Shown one piece after another: positions 1 to 10,500 of a stretch of DNA of 53,061 bases. Origin of the DNA: Rhizaria sp. SCN 62-66. Its lineage: Eukaryota; Rhizaria, unplaced. Position 1 is the first letter of the stretch; each line of letters starts with the position of its first letter. The position numbers and the translations under genes were made by a program. Under the pieces are notes generated by a model. The model was not told the origin of the DNA, did no database searches, and saw only the letters and a program-made list of their open reading frames with translations. The stretch spans positions 1 to 53,061 of the forward strand of contig MEDY01000200.1 in NCBI GenBank assembly GCA_001724265.1. The letters are read 5' to 3'.

Positions 1-441
1 GCCGAGGCCGCCGCCCGGGAGCGCGCGCGGCGGGCGGCGGCGTTGGCGGCGCTCGACGCGGAGGGTCCGCCCGCGGCGCCGGTGTGCCGCGTCGGGCTGC
101 GGCTGCCGACTGGGGAGACGCGGCAGAGGGCCTTCGCGCTGAAGGGTCACCGGGGCCGCGAGCTGCTGGTGTGGGCCGAGACCGAGACGGAGCGCGCGCG
201 GGGGCGGTACTGGCTGGTGAATTCGGTCACCAAGGCCGCCGTCGGCTGCAAGGCGGTCCCTGCGGGCGGCGAGAGCCAGAGTCAGAGTCAGAGTGAGAGT
301 GAAAGTGCGTTCGTGGGGGAGGACGAGACGCTCGAGGCGCTGCTCGAGGGCAAGGCGGCGGTGCTCTTTTACCTCGTCGAGGCCGACGATGACGACGCTG
401 ACGACGGCAGCCGTCACAACAACAGCAAGAACAGTGGCTGA
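1..441 (+). CDS. UBX-domain protein, C-terminal end (partial at the 5' side)
   Basis: The frame is open from the first base of the window and ends with TGA at 439-441, giving the last 146 residues. An Arg/Ala/Glu-rich helical stretch (about residues 1-18) leads into a UBX-like ubiquitin fold. The beta-strand signature VGLRLPTGETRQRAF is at about residues 31-45, and the fold ends with a leucine-rich segment and the strand AVLFYLVE. A low-complexity insert of Gln/Ser/Glu repeats (about residues 91-101) breaks the domain, and the tail is acidic. UBX proteins such as the FAF2/UBXD8 group bind the N domain of the p97/Cdc48 ATPase and take part in ubiquitin-dependent extraction. An Arg/Glu helix before a C-terminal UBX fits that group, but the diagnostic N-terminal part lies outside the window. 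The call rests on recognising the fold pattern by eye. Confidence 0.6.
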   Translation, partial: AEAAARERARRAAALAALDAEGPPAAPVCRVGLRLPTGETRQRAFALKGHRGRELLVWAETETERARGRYWLVNSVTKAAVGCKAVPAGGESQSQSQSESESAFVGEDETLEALLEGKAAVLFYLVEADDDDADDGSRHNNSKNSG

Positions 442-1326
442 ATGGGTCGAGAGTTGCGAAGTGAAAGGCACCGACTGCGTATAAGGGTTTCACCTGCACA
501 CACAGGTGTGTCCTGTCAGCGCTCACACTGGCTCCATCGCGAGGGCCAGTGCCAGTGCTGGAATGGGGGCGCGAACGTGCATTTCGGCAGACAATGTGAC
601 AATTTGACTCTGACTGGACGCTTCCTCGCACCGCAGTCCGATGACCGATGTCTGAGGGCCGCCGCCGCAGCCCTGCGGCGATTGCTGCCGCGGCCTGTGC
701 GACGGGCACTGCTGACACATATTTCATTGTACATTTTACTACTTAAATACACCAAAATATGTAATTCGTCAACTCAAATTGCAACTGTGAATGCGCTTTT
801 CACCAGTGACTGGTGACCAATGGTGACCAAGGGTCCGAGGAAGAGTCAGTAACTTTGGCAAGCCCTTACCTGCACCCCGCAGTTGGACTTCAGTAAGGAC
901 ACAGACTGTTCTTCAAGCTCCTGTCAAGTTTGTTTCAAGTTCCCAACTGTATATGGTCCTCTCAAGTGTTGTCTTTGTTTCTAATTTTTTTACGTTCGCT
1001 CTGGAGTTCTCCAGAAATTTGTGTCACTATGGTACCACTCATGATTTAATAACACTACTACAGTCGTAATTCAATACAAATCGACCTTTTTCCGCCGAGA
1101 TTCAGATCCTCTACTCTCATATGAAGAAGTCCAATCAACATAAGCTTACGTACATTTTGAAGCTTTGAAATTCATGACCGCAAGCATCATCTCAAAACTC
1201 AGTCTGTCACCCTATTGCTCAGTAAGTAGTCATGTCTTATTCAAAATTAACTCAATTTGTATCGACATGGTGACAAATGCAAAGGGACTATTCACATATC
1301 AATGCATCCGTGTCACTCATCATCAC
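442..1326. other. Intergenic gap between convergent genes
   Basis: About 885 bp separate the 3' end of the UBX gene (+) from the 3' end of the helical-repeat gene (-). The first 280 bp remain moderately GC-rich; the rest drops to AT-rich sequence. A tandem TGGTGACCAA-like duplication lies near 812-832. No reading frame here resembles a protein family. It probably carries the two 3' UTRs and polyadenylation sites. Confidence 0.6.
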
Positions 1327-2146
1327 TCATCGTTTCCGTTCTGCGGCCGCTGCTGCTTCTGCCATCAAGTCCGCCGTGAGCGGTAGTGCCTCCAGCAGCG
1401 CTCGCAGCTGCTCGAGCTCGTGCAACACCTGCCCCGGCTGCTGCGCTTGCCGGGCCAACCAGTGCAGCAGCAGCTCCAGGGCCCAGAACCCCCGCGCGGC
1501 GACAAACGCCGTCGCCATGGCGGTGACGCTCACGGCGGTAGCGGCGTCCGCGGGCGCGATGTTGGCCGCGAGCATCAGACGCAGCACCCGCAACGGCCGC
1601 ACGATCGCCTTTGACGGCGGCTCAGCCGCAGCCATCCACTCGTCGTCGTCCTCACCAGCATCATCGTCGTAATCATAATTCGCGTCACTTAGGTCAAGGA
1701 TGCCGCCGGCAGCGTCAGATTCATCCTCGTCAGAGATGTTACTAATCGCGTCAGTAATCGCGTTAAGGCATGCATCCACCGCCATGCACTCCAGCAACAA
1801 GGGCAACACGGTGACACGAGTCAGAGCCGCGTCAGCAGCAGCTGAACAACATCTGCCGTCGCCAGCGCCAGCGCCAGTGCCAGCGCAGAGCAGCGCCTCG
1901 CAGAGCCGCACCCCGCGCGCGCGCACCGCCCTGTCCGCCGCGTCCGCCGCGTCCACCCTGAGGAGCAAACAGAGAAACTGTTTGAAGCGCGCGGCGGCTG
2001 CCAGCTGCGCGGCATACCCCGGCACGGCCCGCGCCAGGCGGGCCACAACGGTCGCAATGTAAGCCAGCTCCGAGCGGTCCGACCGGCCCGCCAGCATCGC
2101 CCGCTAAGTGAGCGCCGCCAGGGGCGCCGGCGGCGACCGCTGCAAC

Positions 2147-2196
<50 letters not shown>

Positions 2197-3423
2197 ATGC
2201 TGTTGTTGCGGTAGTGGCTCTGCAAAGGCCTCAGCTAGAGTGGCGTCGTCCGCAGCGTTGACAATTAAGCCCAGCAGCGCAACCACAACGTCTTTAAACC
2301 CGCTGCCGCCGTTCCTTGGCTTGCAGTAGTCGCCCAGTAGCACTGTGAACGCGGGCGCGTGTCTCAACTCGCCGCCGATGATCAGACAGCGACTGGTGAG
2401 CATCATCTCGCGCGCAACAGCGCGGCCAATCGCGGTGCCTTCGCTGATTGCCTCAGAATCGGCAGCAGCAGCAGCAGCAGCAGCAGCAGCGCCAGCAGCA
2501 GCACTTGCGTTATTGGCGCAAAGGCAAAACAGCGCGATAAAAGCCTCGTACACGGATTGGCGCACCTGCTGGCGCTCGTCCTCGGTGGGCTCCGAGAGCA
2601 CTGCAAAAAGCACGGGCACAACAGGCGACACTGCAGCCACGGGCACAGGCAGCGTGGCCGGCGCAGCCGCGGGCGGAGATGGGTTGCTGAGGGGCGTGCT
2701 GAGAGGCGGGCCGGCGCGGAGGCCATGGCTGCGACCTCTGGCACCAGTGAAATGGCCTAGATCAGGGCTGGCGAGGGACGCGACAACGGTGACGATGATG
2801 CATACTTCGGATGAGAAAGACGCTTGCTCTTTGTCTGGGGCGGCGCAGCGGAGGCGCAGGTAGTGCACCAAGTGCTCCAGCGCTGCCGTCTTGGTGGCGG
2901 TGGAGTGATGCGCCGAGCGGGAGAGCACTCGGATGGAGGGCAAGAGATGTATGCGGACGAAGTAGGCGTTGCACGCGACGTCGTCGCGCATCAGCAGCCG
3001 CGTAAAGCCGCACAGCATGTCGCTCGCCGTCGCAAACTGGTCGCGCACGTCCTGGCTAATGCTGCTGTCGCTAGCAATGGAGGTGGTGCAGACGTTAAGG
3101 AGAATTTCATTTATGACGTAAAGCCGCCGCTCGTCGACGGCAGCGTTAGCGCCAGCCATGGCCTTGTTGGTGCAACACTCAAGTAACGCGGCAAGTAACG
3201 CTGAAAAGCTGTTCTCGCGCAGAATCTCGTTGCGTAAGCGTATGTCAACATAGTTGAGATCCTAGACTGCGATCATAAGCTCGTACATGTGGTTGTAAGC
3301 GGTCGACAGCGCGAGCAAGGGCGCTAGCGCGCGGTGCAGACGGAGGATCGCGAGCTCGAGCGGCGACGCCAGCAGCTCGGCGTCCAGCAACACGCGGGTG
3401 GGCGTGGAAGGCAGCGCCTGCAT
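1327..3423 (-). CDS. Unrecognised alpha-helical (ARM/HEAT-like) protein read through two in-frame TAG codons
   Basis: One continuous frame of 699 codons runs from ATG (3421-3423) to TGA (1327-1329), interrupted only by TAG at 3262-3264 (residue 54) and 2104-2106 (residue 440). Sequence quality does not change across either TAG: NYVDIRLRNEILRE follows the first within three residues, and long amphipathic helices follow both. The pattern of repeated Leu/Ala helices suggests an ARM/HEAT-like solenoid, but I do not recognise the family. Low-complexity inserts include poly-Ala, a poly-Gln tract of about 20 residues encoded by CAG/CAA (2147-2208), and an Asp/Glu patch near the C-terminus. No intron is needed. 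A decayed partial copy lies at about 5893-6300. If TAG were a stop, this would have to be three abutting fragments in one frame, which is much less likely. Confidence 0.7.
2147..2208 (-). repeat. CAG/CAA microsatellite coding poly-Gln
   Basis: On the minus strand this is a run of CAG and CAA codons (visible on the plus strand as CTG/TTG) inside the helical-repeat gene, ending 40 bp before its second in-frame TAG. It encodes about 20 glutamines broken by one histidine. Length variation between alleles is likely. Confidence 0.85.
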
Positions 3424-3949
3424 AAGCTACTGGTTGGCTTCTTTGCTTCTTTTAGAACCGGAAAACGATGCAATGTGGGCGGGAACTAACAATAAATGTA
3501 AGGGGAGATGGAGAGAAAGAATAAACGTATTGGTTTGAACAACCGTAAAAAAACAGCATTTTAAAGACTCAAATCAACTTCTAACCGGTTTTGACGAAGT
3601 ATCCACCGCGAAATATCTACTTCTCGATAAGCAAAGCAAGTGTCGCGTTTTTACCACAAACGCATTTTTAACTTGAAGAGCCATAAATCTATTTTATATC
3701 TCGATGCAAATCGCTCATTTTCGGATCAACCCAAGTTATCACGCGTTCATTAAAGACACTGTCTCTTATACAAAACACTAACTCTCAAAAACGCAATCAC
3801 GCGCTGTATTTTGGCACACAATCAAAAATGTCGATCGTATACGTTTCGCAAGTGGTGGTAATGGGCGCGGTGGCTGATGACGGTTGAGGCAGTCAAAAGT
3901 TGTGTCCTTTTGATCGATACTCACCAGTGTATCATGTCACAACATGTTC
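3424..3949. other. AT-rich gap upstream of the helical-repeat gene
   Basis: About 525 bp between the start of the minus-strand helical-repeat gene and the transposase relic. It should contain that gene's promoter, but I see no TATA-like element I would defend. The sequence is AT-rich with no supported reading frame, and its right part may belong to the decayed transposon that follows. Confidence 0.5.
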
Positions 3950-4307
3950 GTTCTCTCGGTTCTCATCCCCTTGCCCCCTACCTCTCTTAGAACCCTATCG
4001 CAACGACTTTACGTCCCTGCTCCAGCCACTTGACCTCGCCGTCATCAAGTCATATCGCGCTCGGCTGCGCCAGCGTGACTTTCTCTGCGCACTCGCGGGC
4101 TGCTTAAAGGACTTAAGCCGAGCTGATGTTCGCCACAAGGGGGTTTCGGCTGCCAAGATGATGTCGCGCATGCAGGCGATGCTCTTCGCGTTTAAGTACG
4201 TGCCGGCGCACTTCGCGATCAAGGGGTTCAGACATATGCTCGGCGTTGTTGTTGACACTGATGCGGAGCTCAAAGGGGCACGGAAAAAGTTTCTTCGTCA
4301 CAAATAA
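3950..4307 (+). pseudogene. Relic of a pogo/Tigger-like (DDE) transposase, C-terminal part
   Basis: An open frame ending in TAA (4305-4307) contains TSLLQPLDLAVIKSYRARLR. This matches the stretch just before the last catalytic acidic residue in pogo/Tigger-type DDE transposases (TS-x-LQPLD-x-G-x-I-x-S-[FY]-K). The remainder, ending AHFAIKGFRHMLG, fits the following helical part that normally ends in an I-x-NCF-x-x-GF motif. Only about 115 residues are recognisable. The N-terminal DNA-binding domain and the first two catalytic Asp residues were not found upstream, so this is probably a truncated, inactive copy. I could not identify terminal inverted repeats. Confidence 0.55.
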
Positions 4308-5051
4308 GGTTTTGTGCGCACTCTTTTGCAGTCTGCAAGGAACGCTATGACATTTTAGGGAGAGCCGCGTGGAGAATCCAACGAGAGTTGACAGAGAGGG
4401 CAGGAGTTAGATGTGATAAAAATGAAGTTAGGAAGAGAAATATAAATATTCTGATTATAAGCACTAAATACACTATGGCGCTTAATAATACCCCCTGTGG
4501 CGAATTAATGACATGTATGCACAATCTAACCCACAATCAAACGATGCTTCGAAATAGTGCGTTTGTTCAAGCTCTGTATAAATTGGGTGAGATAGCCAGA
4601 GAACACGTAGAAGACTGAGACTGTAAACAAAATCACGACAATATACATCCCTAAATAGAGCCTTCACAATACATAACTGTGTTTTCAACATCAACCTCAT
4701 GATACCTGTCACAATGCGCAAAATTGAAGTTGAAGTCGTTGATCGTGATTGTTTACCTCCTTCCTGTCAGCGAAAATGTGGCTGACAAACGTTTGTGGTG
4801 GTTGAAAATACATCGTCAAAAGAAGCTAAATTGTTGTAGGTGGCTTTTTAATTATGAGATCGCTTTAAATCTTGAATCCTATTTTGTATAAGCTCTATGT
4901 CATCAAGATCGTTCCCTGACGTCGATCACCCGCGCCCCTGTTGACGTTATTAACGCTCATTAAATGTGCCGCACCTGTACCGACCAACTCATCAGCGCAT
5001 TTAAAGCTAGCAGCAGTGTCCGCATCTGCTTTAGTTTGCGCTGTGACGCGC
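4308..5051. other. AT-rich intergenic, nothing recognised
   Basis: About 740 bp of mostly AT-rich sequence between two presumed mobile-element relics. A 76-codon plus-strand frame at 4388-4618 and a 79-codon minus-strand frame at 4482-4721 show no family resemblance or codon bias like the real genes here. No RNA gene is evident. Confidence 0.5.
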
Positions 5052-5375
5052 TTTAATCGACAGTCCTGATCTGTGCGCATACTGCCCTTTTGTGACTCTT
5101 ATCGGCGTCTCTTTTGTGATGCTTTCACGCGAAGAAGCTACACTTATCCCTCTGCGCAAGGAACTTTGTAATGCGCATGCGCAGGGAAAGACATAAACCA
5201 TGTGTTGCGCGAGTGTCGTATTAAGCATTGGAAGGATGCTCAACGTCGTAGCGTGAGGCTGCCAGAGCTAAATCTACTGAGCGTGAGACGAGAGGTGATT
5301 CTGAAGCACATGACCGCTGCGTCGCTCGCAGTTTTGCCAGCTGCGCGCCAATCTAACGCGCGTCTATAGCAATGA
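5052..5375 (+). pseudogene. Possible relic of a non-LTR reverse transcriptase tail
   Basis: Two adjacent frames together resemble the Cys/His-containing end of LINE reverse transcriptases: DSPDLCAYC in one frame (from about 5058) and NHVLRECRIKHW in another (from about 5187). In LINE proteins a C-x-x-C is followed by H-x-L-x-x-C. A TAA precedes the second piece and the two are out of frame, so any such element is dead. The match is short and could be chance. Taken with the DDE relic 750 bp to the left, it suggests a small transposon graveyard. Confidence 0.25.
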
Positions 5376-5876
5376 CACCACACATGAGGACACTGCGGAT
5401 ACCCACATGATTCGAAAACTTGTTAGTGATGGCACAAGCACTGCAAAGCGGAATAACACGGTAATGACAAGTACCCAGAGAGCTGTAGCACTGTCTAGTT
5501 GTTCATAACTCAATACACTACTGCCTTAACTGTTTAAAAAAAATATTGTTGTGAAAAGTCAAGAACTGTTTTGATCCAAACAAGAGGCATGATCATGATT
5601 ATAGATATAACAAGTGATCGAGTAATTTGAACATCAGTCGATAATAGAAACTTAACTAAAGTAAAGTGCGTTTGACGATATATCCACGGCTGTTGTGTGT
5701 TTTCCGATAAGCGACACAGCTTGACAAGGAGGACGCGGGACAACTACAAGCGAGTTCGAGGCTCAAATTGTGACAACTTGGCGTTTATCCTGGTGCAAGC
5801 AGCACACTGTCATATAAATGTGAGATATCCTGCGTAAATCAAACAACAATACATTAAACCAAGACGACGCCTCAAC
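5376..5876. other. AT-rich intergenic, nothing recognised
   Basis: About 500 bp with no supported gene. A 69-codon minus-strand frame at 5534-5743 looks like chance. Confidence 0.5.
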
Positions 5877-5892
5877 AAAAAAAAAAAAAAAA
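5877..5892 (+). repeat. A16 homopolymer
   Basis: Sixteen consecutive A on the plus strand, at the left edge of the decayed copy of the helical-repeat gene. In the sense of that copy it is a T-run, so it is not the poly-A tail of a processed pseudogene. Confidence 0.9.
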
Positions 5893-6300
5893 CATCTTGC
5901 TCTGTACGTCTCCGTAAACTCCGTAAAAGTTCACCCAGCAGCACGGAGGCCCGGAGCAGCGATTGTTGCGCTTGCGCCGCAAAGCCCGGCACGGCACGCA
6001 CGAACCAAGCGGCAACGCCTATGGCCAGCGCTGGCTAAAATCGGCCCCCGCAGTCCCGTGTTTTCGCCCGGCACGCCTCCTCTTTCCTCAGCCACAATGC
6101 ATATCCACTCTGCAGCTCCTGTGGCAGCCACGGCTCCTACGGAGGCCATGACTGCTGGCGGTAGTTGCGGCGGCTAAGGCGGCGGCTGAGGCGGCTGAGG
6201 CGGCTAAGGCGGCAGCTGTGGGAATGCCTCGGCTAAGGAGGCGTGGTCTGCAGCGGAATAAATATCGTGTAGCAAATCCAATGCGTTGGAGTTGATTGGC
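5893..6300 (-). pseudogene. Decayed partial copy of the 1327-3423 helical-repeat gene
   Basis: Reading the minus strand, SAADHASLAEAF (about 6225-6260) matches NAADDATLAEAF in the intact gene. Further on, VRAVPGFAAQ (about 5980-6010) matches ARAVPGYAAQ, in the same order. Where the intact gene carries poly-Gln between these blocks, the copy carries a Pro/Gln repeat. The two blocks are in different frames, so at least one frameshift has occurred and no start or full-length frame is visible. Within the Pro/Gln repeat the same codon position is filled by TAG (6204-6206 and 6174-6176), CAG or CAA. This is informative about the genetic code even though the copy is probably dead. Alternatively it may be an exon pair of a divergent paralogue with an unrecognised intron. 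Confidence 0.6.
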
Positions 6301-6344
6301 GTCATGTGCAATAGTGTTAGTCTCCACCAGCATTGTATGGTAAA

Positions 6345-6445
6345 TCACTCTACGGAACCCATGCCGCCCGCGCCGCCCGCGCCGGCGTCGGCGCTAAAGA
6401 TCGAGCTCGAGCCAGAGCCGTAGCCAGCGTGGCTGCGGCCCATGC

Positions 6446-6478
<33 letters not shown>

Positions 6479-6885
6479 GAGAGCGGACGTAGACGACGGC
6501 GGCGACGAACGCGACGAGCGCGAGACAGCGCCCCGCGAACGAGCGGTGTTTCTGCTCGCGCTCGTCGCCGCGCTCGCTCTCGCGCACCAGCCGCTGCGCA
6601 GCGCGGGCGCCGTGCCATCGAGCAAATCAAGCGAGAGTGAGAGTGAGAGCAAATGGGAATGGGGATGGGAGAGAATACGAGTGGGTGAGTGAGCTCTACT
6701 GGTGACAGAAGCGCACAAGAGAGGATCAATGCAATGTTACAAAAACTCAGTGATGACAATAGACGTACGGTAGCAGCGCCGAGCTTGGACTCGAGTTCAG
6801 GTCCCTTGCCGGGCCCAAAGCGCACGACACAGTCGTCGCCAGAGTCGGCCGCGTCAGCCCCTTCGGCGAGAGCGCTGCCGTTCAT
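6345..6885 (-). CDS. Small single-pass membrane protein, function unknown (two exons)
   Basis: Exon 1 is 6769-6885 (ATG at 6883-6885, 39 codons) and ends at a GTACGT donor. The intron is 6594-6768; exon 2 is 6345-6593 and ends with TGA. The joint is in phase 0, giving 121 residues. The N-terminus is acidic and Gly-rich. A charged helix (RLVRESERGDEREQKHR) lies directly before one hydrophobic segment, CLALVAFVAAVVYV (about residues 62-75), followed by a poly-Ser and Gly/Ala-rich tail. A charged helix just before a membrane segment is reminiscent of small tail-anchored or SNARE-related proteins, but I see no heptad layer pattern and do not assign a family. The tail is encoded by CAG-type repeats read in the Ser frame (6441-6480). 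The call depends on the intron, whose donor matches the local consensus exactly. Confidence 0.5.
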
Positions 6886-7559
6886 CGCGTGCACTGCACG
6901 ATTATATGAGTGAAACAGAAATATGAAAGGATTATAATATTATAAGCATTGTTTTCAATCTATATAAACCTAAGTCAGCCAATGAAATACACGATCTGCT
7001 GTAATTGAGATGAAAACGATTGGTCACCACAGCGTGGTCGGCGCAGTGTCTGGCAACAACGCGCCAAAGAAGCCGATCTTCCCTTGTGATTATCAAGTCG
7101 ATCTTTCCGACAATGACAGTGGGAATGCGCAAATAACAATTTCAGTGAGAAGGTGAAATAATATATTTTGCGCTGGCTCTAGATCCTCTTTCTCTGCTCT
7201 GCACGAACAATATCCTGCGCCTGTGGGTCTAACTCTCCCGCACTCCCTGGGTCCCTCATCTTTTCCCCGCGCTCAACCATCACAAACACGAAATTTAAGT
7301 CAGATTGCCGTACTATGTGCTACCAGTTACTTATTTAAATGTGTGCCCTTTCTACGCCTCCTAAACCTTCCATCTTGTGCTTCATATCTCACCCCTCCTG
7401 TCTCGCACCACAGCAACGCAACAACAGCAACAGCTTCAGCTACAGCTCTCCCCTCTTGCCGCCGCGCCGTGCCACTGCGCTTCTCTCCGGCTGTGCCTCC
7501 GCCGCACGCGACTTCTTTAAGCGCTCTCAGTCTCTCGCTGACAGCTCCAGGCCTTCACA
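6886..7559. promoter_or_regulatory. Divergent upstream region; pyrimidine-rich leader of the cohesin-loader gene
   Basis: About 670 bp lie between the minus-strand small membrane-protein gene and the plus-strand SCC2 gene, so both promoters should be here. The right half (about 7180-7555) is markedly CT-rich, ending in the sequence just before the SCC2 ATG. A similar pyrimidine-rich leader precedes the ribosomal protein S5 gene. No TATA element or other named motif is defensible. Confidence 0.4.
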
Positions 7560-10500
7560 ATGCAGCCACAGCAGCAGCCACCCTTTGAGGCTGCTGCCCC
7601 TGCCTCTGCTGCACCCACTGGCGATGCCGCGACTGCGTTTACATCTGTTGCTGACCCTAGCGCCAGCGGCAGCGGCAGCGGACTTGGCCGCGCCGAGTCG
7701 TTTGACTACGGCCAGCTTTTGCCCCCGGGCTCTCTCTCCTTCATTGCAAGCGGTCACAACAACGGCGGTGGCAGTCCATCGAATGTTGCTCCTGCTCCTG
7801 TTGCTGGTGCCGCTGCTGCTGCTGGCGCTGCTGGCTCCACGAGCGATATCGAGAACACGCCGCACCCGCTCGCCAACGCGCCTTACAGCAGCGGCAGTGG
7901 CAGCGGCAGCGGCGGCGGCGGCGCTCTCGTCATCGCAGCAGCTGCAGCCGGTCCTAACGCTGCCGGCGCCAACGCTGGCGTCGCTGCTGCGAAGGCCCTC
8001 ACGGCTAGCAGCGCGAGCGTTAACAATCACACCGCAAAGACCGAGGCCGGCGACTCCGCGTATCTTAACATTCCTGCTGCTGATGCTGCTGCTGACGTCG
8101 CTGTCTTTGATACTGTTGCGGCGCCGGCTGTTCCATGCACTCAAGAGCAGCTTGACGCTCTTATTGCCGAGCAACAGCAACAACAAAAGCAGCATCATGA
8201 TGTTGAGACGCTTGTCAAGCTCGAGCAGGGCCGACTGCAGCCCGATGACGACGGCGACACAGCCTCTGCTGCTGTTGTCAAGCTGGAACAGTATCAAGAA
8301 CACCAGTATTCGCATCAGCAGCAGCAGCAGCAGCAGCAGTATTATTTGCAGCAGGGGCGCACTGTCGAGATGATGACCGCAGATTCGCTGTTTGCCAGCA
8401 TGACCAGCGCCGCCTACTGCGCCCAGCCCCCCACTGACGCCGCCTCCAGTGCCGCCTCTAGCTCCGGTGTCAGTGCCACTGGCGGTGGCGTTGGCGGTGG
8501 CGGCGATGCAGGCCTGTCTCAGGGCGAGGCCGGACATGCGGCGGCGCCCATGGCCGCCGGCCTCCTGAGCCACATCCCTGACCCCAGCTCCAGCATCAGC
8601 GCCAGTATCGGCGGTACTGACGGCGACGGCGACGGCGACGGAGGCGGAGGCGGTGCTCCAGTGTTGTTGGCCACGATGGCGGCGGGCAACCTGCACCTGG
8701 GGCTGCTGCTATCCCGGCTGCCGCAGCTGCTCGGGGTTCCTGCCGCCGAGGTCGCCGCCCTCATGAGTACCGCGACGACTACCACGCCCACCGCGAGCAC
8801 CGCCACCAGCAGCAGCGGCAGCAGCAGCAGCAGTGCCGCCAGTGGCAGTGGCAGCGCGGCCGACACAGCTGCCTCTGCAAGCAACGCCATCGCCGAAGAC
8901 GCAGCGTGGGTGTCACACCTCCTCGCCTCCGCCTCTGCCTCCGCCTCAGCCCCAGCCGCAGATGATACTGCCGCAGCCACCAACGCCAACGCCGCCGCTG
9001 CGCTGCCTGCGGGTTGGGGCTCTTGGCGCCACCTCTGGTCGTCCTTGGCGACGCTGCGGGGCGCAGGCCTGGTCCCCGCGCTGCCGCTGCGGCTGCTGCT
9101 GCTGCTGGCCGAGGCCGCGGCCGCCTCAGCGTCCTTCGCGGCCGCCGCGGCCGAGGCGACGGTCGCGGCGGCAACGACGGGCTCGCTGACGCTGGTGCCC
9201 GTTGCCCACAGCGTCGCCTCGACCGTATCCCGCAACCGTCGCGTCGCGCTAGGGCTGACTACGGGCGGGGCGGGGGCCGGCCGCGGCGCGAAGAAAGGCA
9301 AGCCGCCCGCGGGCGCGCGCACGGCGGCGGCGGCGGCGGCGGCGGCTGCTGCTGCTGGAGACAACGATGACGACAATGACATCATCAACAATGACGACGA
9401 CGACGGGAACGACGACGAAAACAGCGCCGCCGCCGTTGCCTTGGCAGCCCTCGCGTTCGGCGATGACAACGCCGACAACAGCACAGCAACTGCAGCAGCT
9501 GCAGCAGCTGCAACCGCGACAACGTCCGGCAAGCCCCTCGCTGCGCCCGCGTCGGCCGTCTTTCTGGCCGCCGGACCGCCGCCCCCGGCGCTCATCCACC
9601 TGGCCCTCGAGGGCCTCAACGCCGCCGCCGCCGCACTGACCGTCCTGGTGGCCGCCGCCGCCGCCGCCGCGCCCGCCCCGGCCTCGGCGGCGGCGCTGCT
9701 GGCGTGTCCGCTGGGTCTCGCGCTGCGCCCGCCGCCGCCACGCCTGCTGACCGGCGAGACCGTCGCGGGGGCGCTGGCAGCTCTTGCGGCGGCAGTCAAC
9801 CTGGTGCTGGCCCCGGTCATGGAGCCCGAGGGGCGCGCGAAGGCGCTCTCGAAGCTCGCGCTCGCCATCAGCAATACCAACGCCAGCGCCAGCGCCAGCG
9901 CCAGCGCCGCGAATAAAGCCAGTCCTAGCTCAAAGACCAAGAACGCTGCGACCGCGAACGCAACTGCGAGCGCCAATGCCGGTGCCAGTGCAAGCCTCGG
10001 CCCCGGCGGCATGTCTGTTCCGCGCACGCTGTGGCCCCGCGCCGCGCGCGCCGTGGCGCCCCTGCTGCCCGCCGCGGCGGCCGCGCTGTCACTGCTGGCG
10101 CTGCTGCTGCGGCTGGCCCCGCTGGGCGACGCCGCCGCGGCCGCCGCGCTCGAGCTGGCCCTGGCCGCGCTGCGGTGCGCCCACGCGCCCTCGCTGCTGG
10201 CGCCCGCCGCCGCCGTCGTCGCCGCCGCGGCCGAGGCGGGCGGGCCCATCGTGAGGGCGCGGGCGGTCGAGGCCGCCGTCGCCGCGCTCAAGGCCGCCGC
10301 CGCGGCGTCGGCGGGGACTGAAGCGGGCGCCGGCGCGGCCGCAGGCTCTGCCGTGGCCACGGCGGCGGTGACTGCCAACGCCGGCGCCCTCGGCGGGCCC
10401 AGCGCTGGCGCTGGCGTCATGCGGCCCTTCTCGCTCGCGCTCACCGGCGCCGGCGCCGGCGGCAGCGTGGCTGACGCCGCGTTCGACCCCGCGGCCAGCG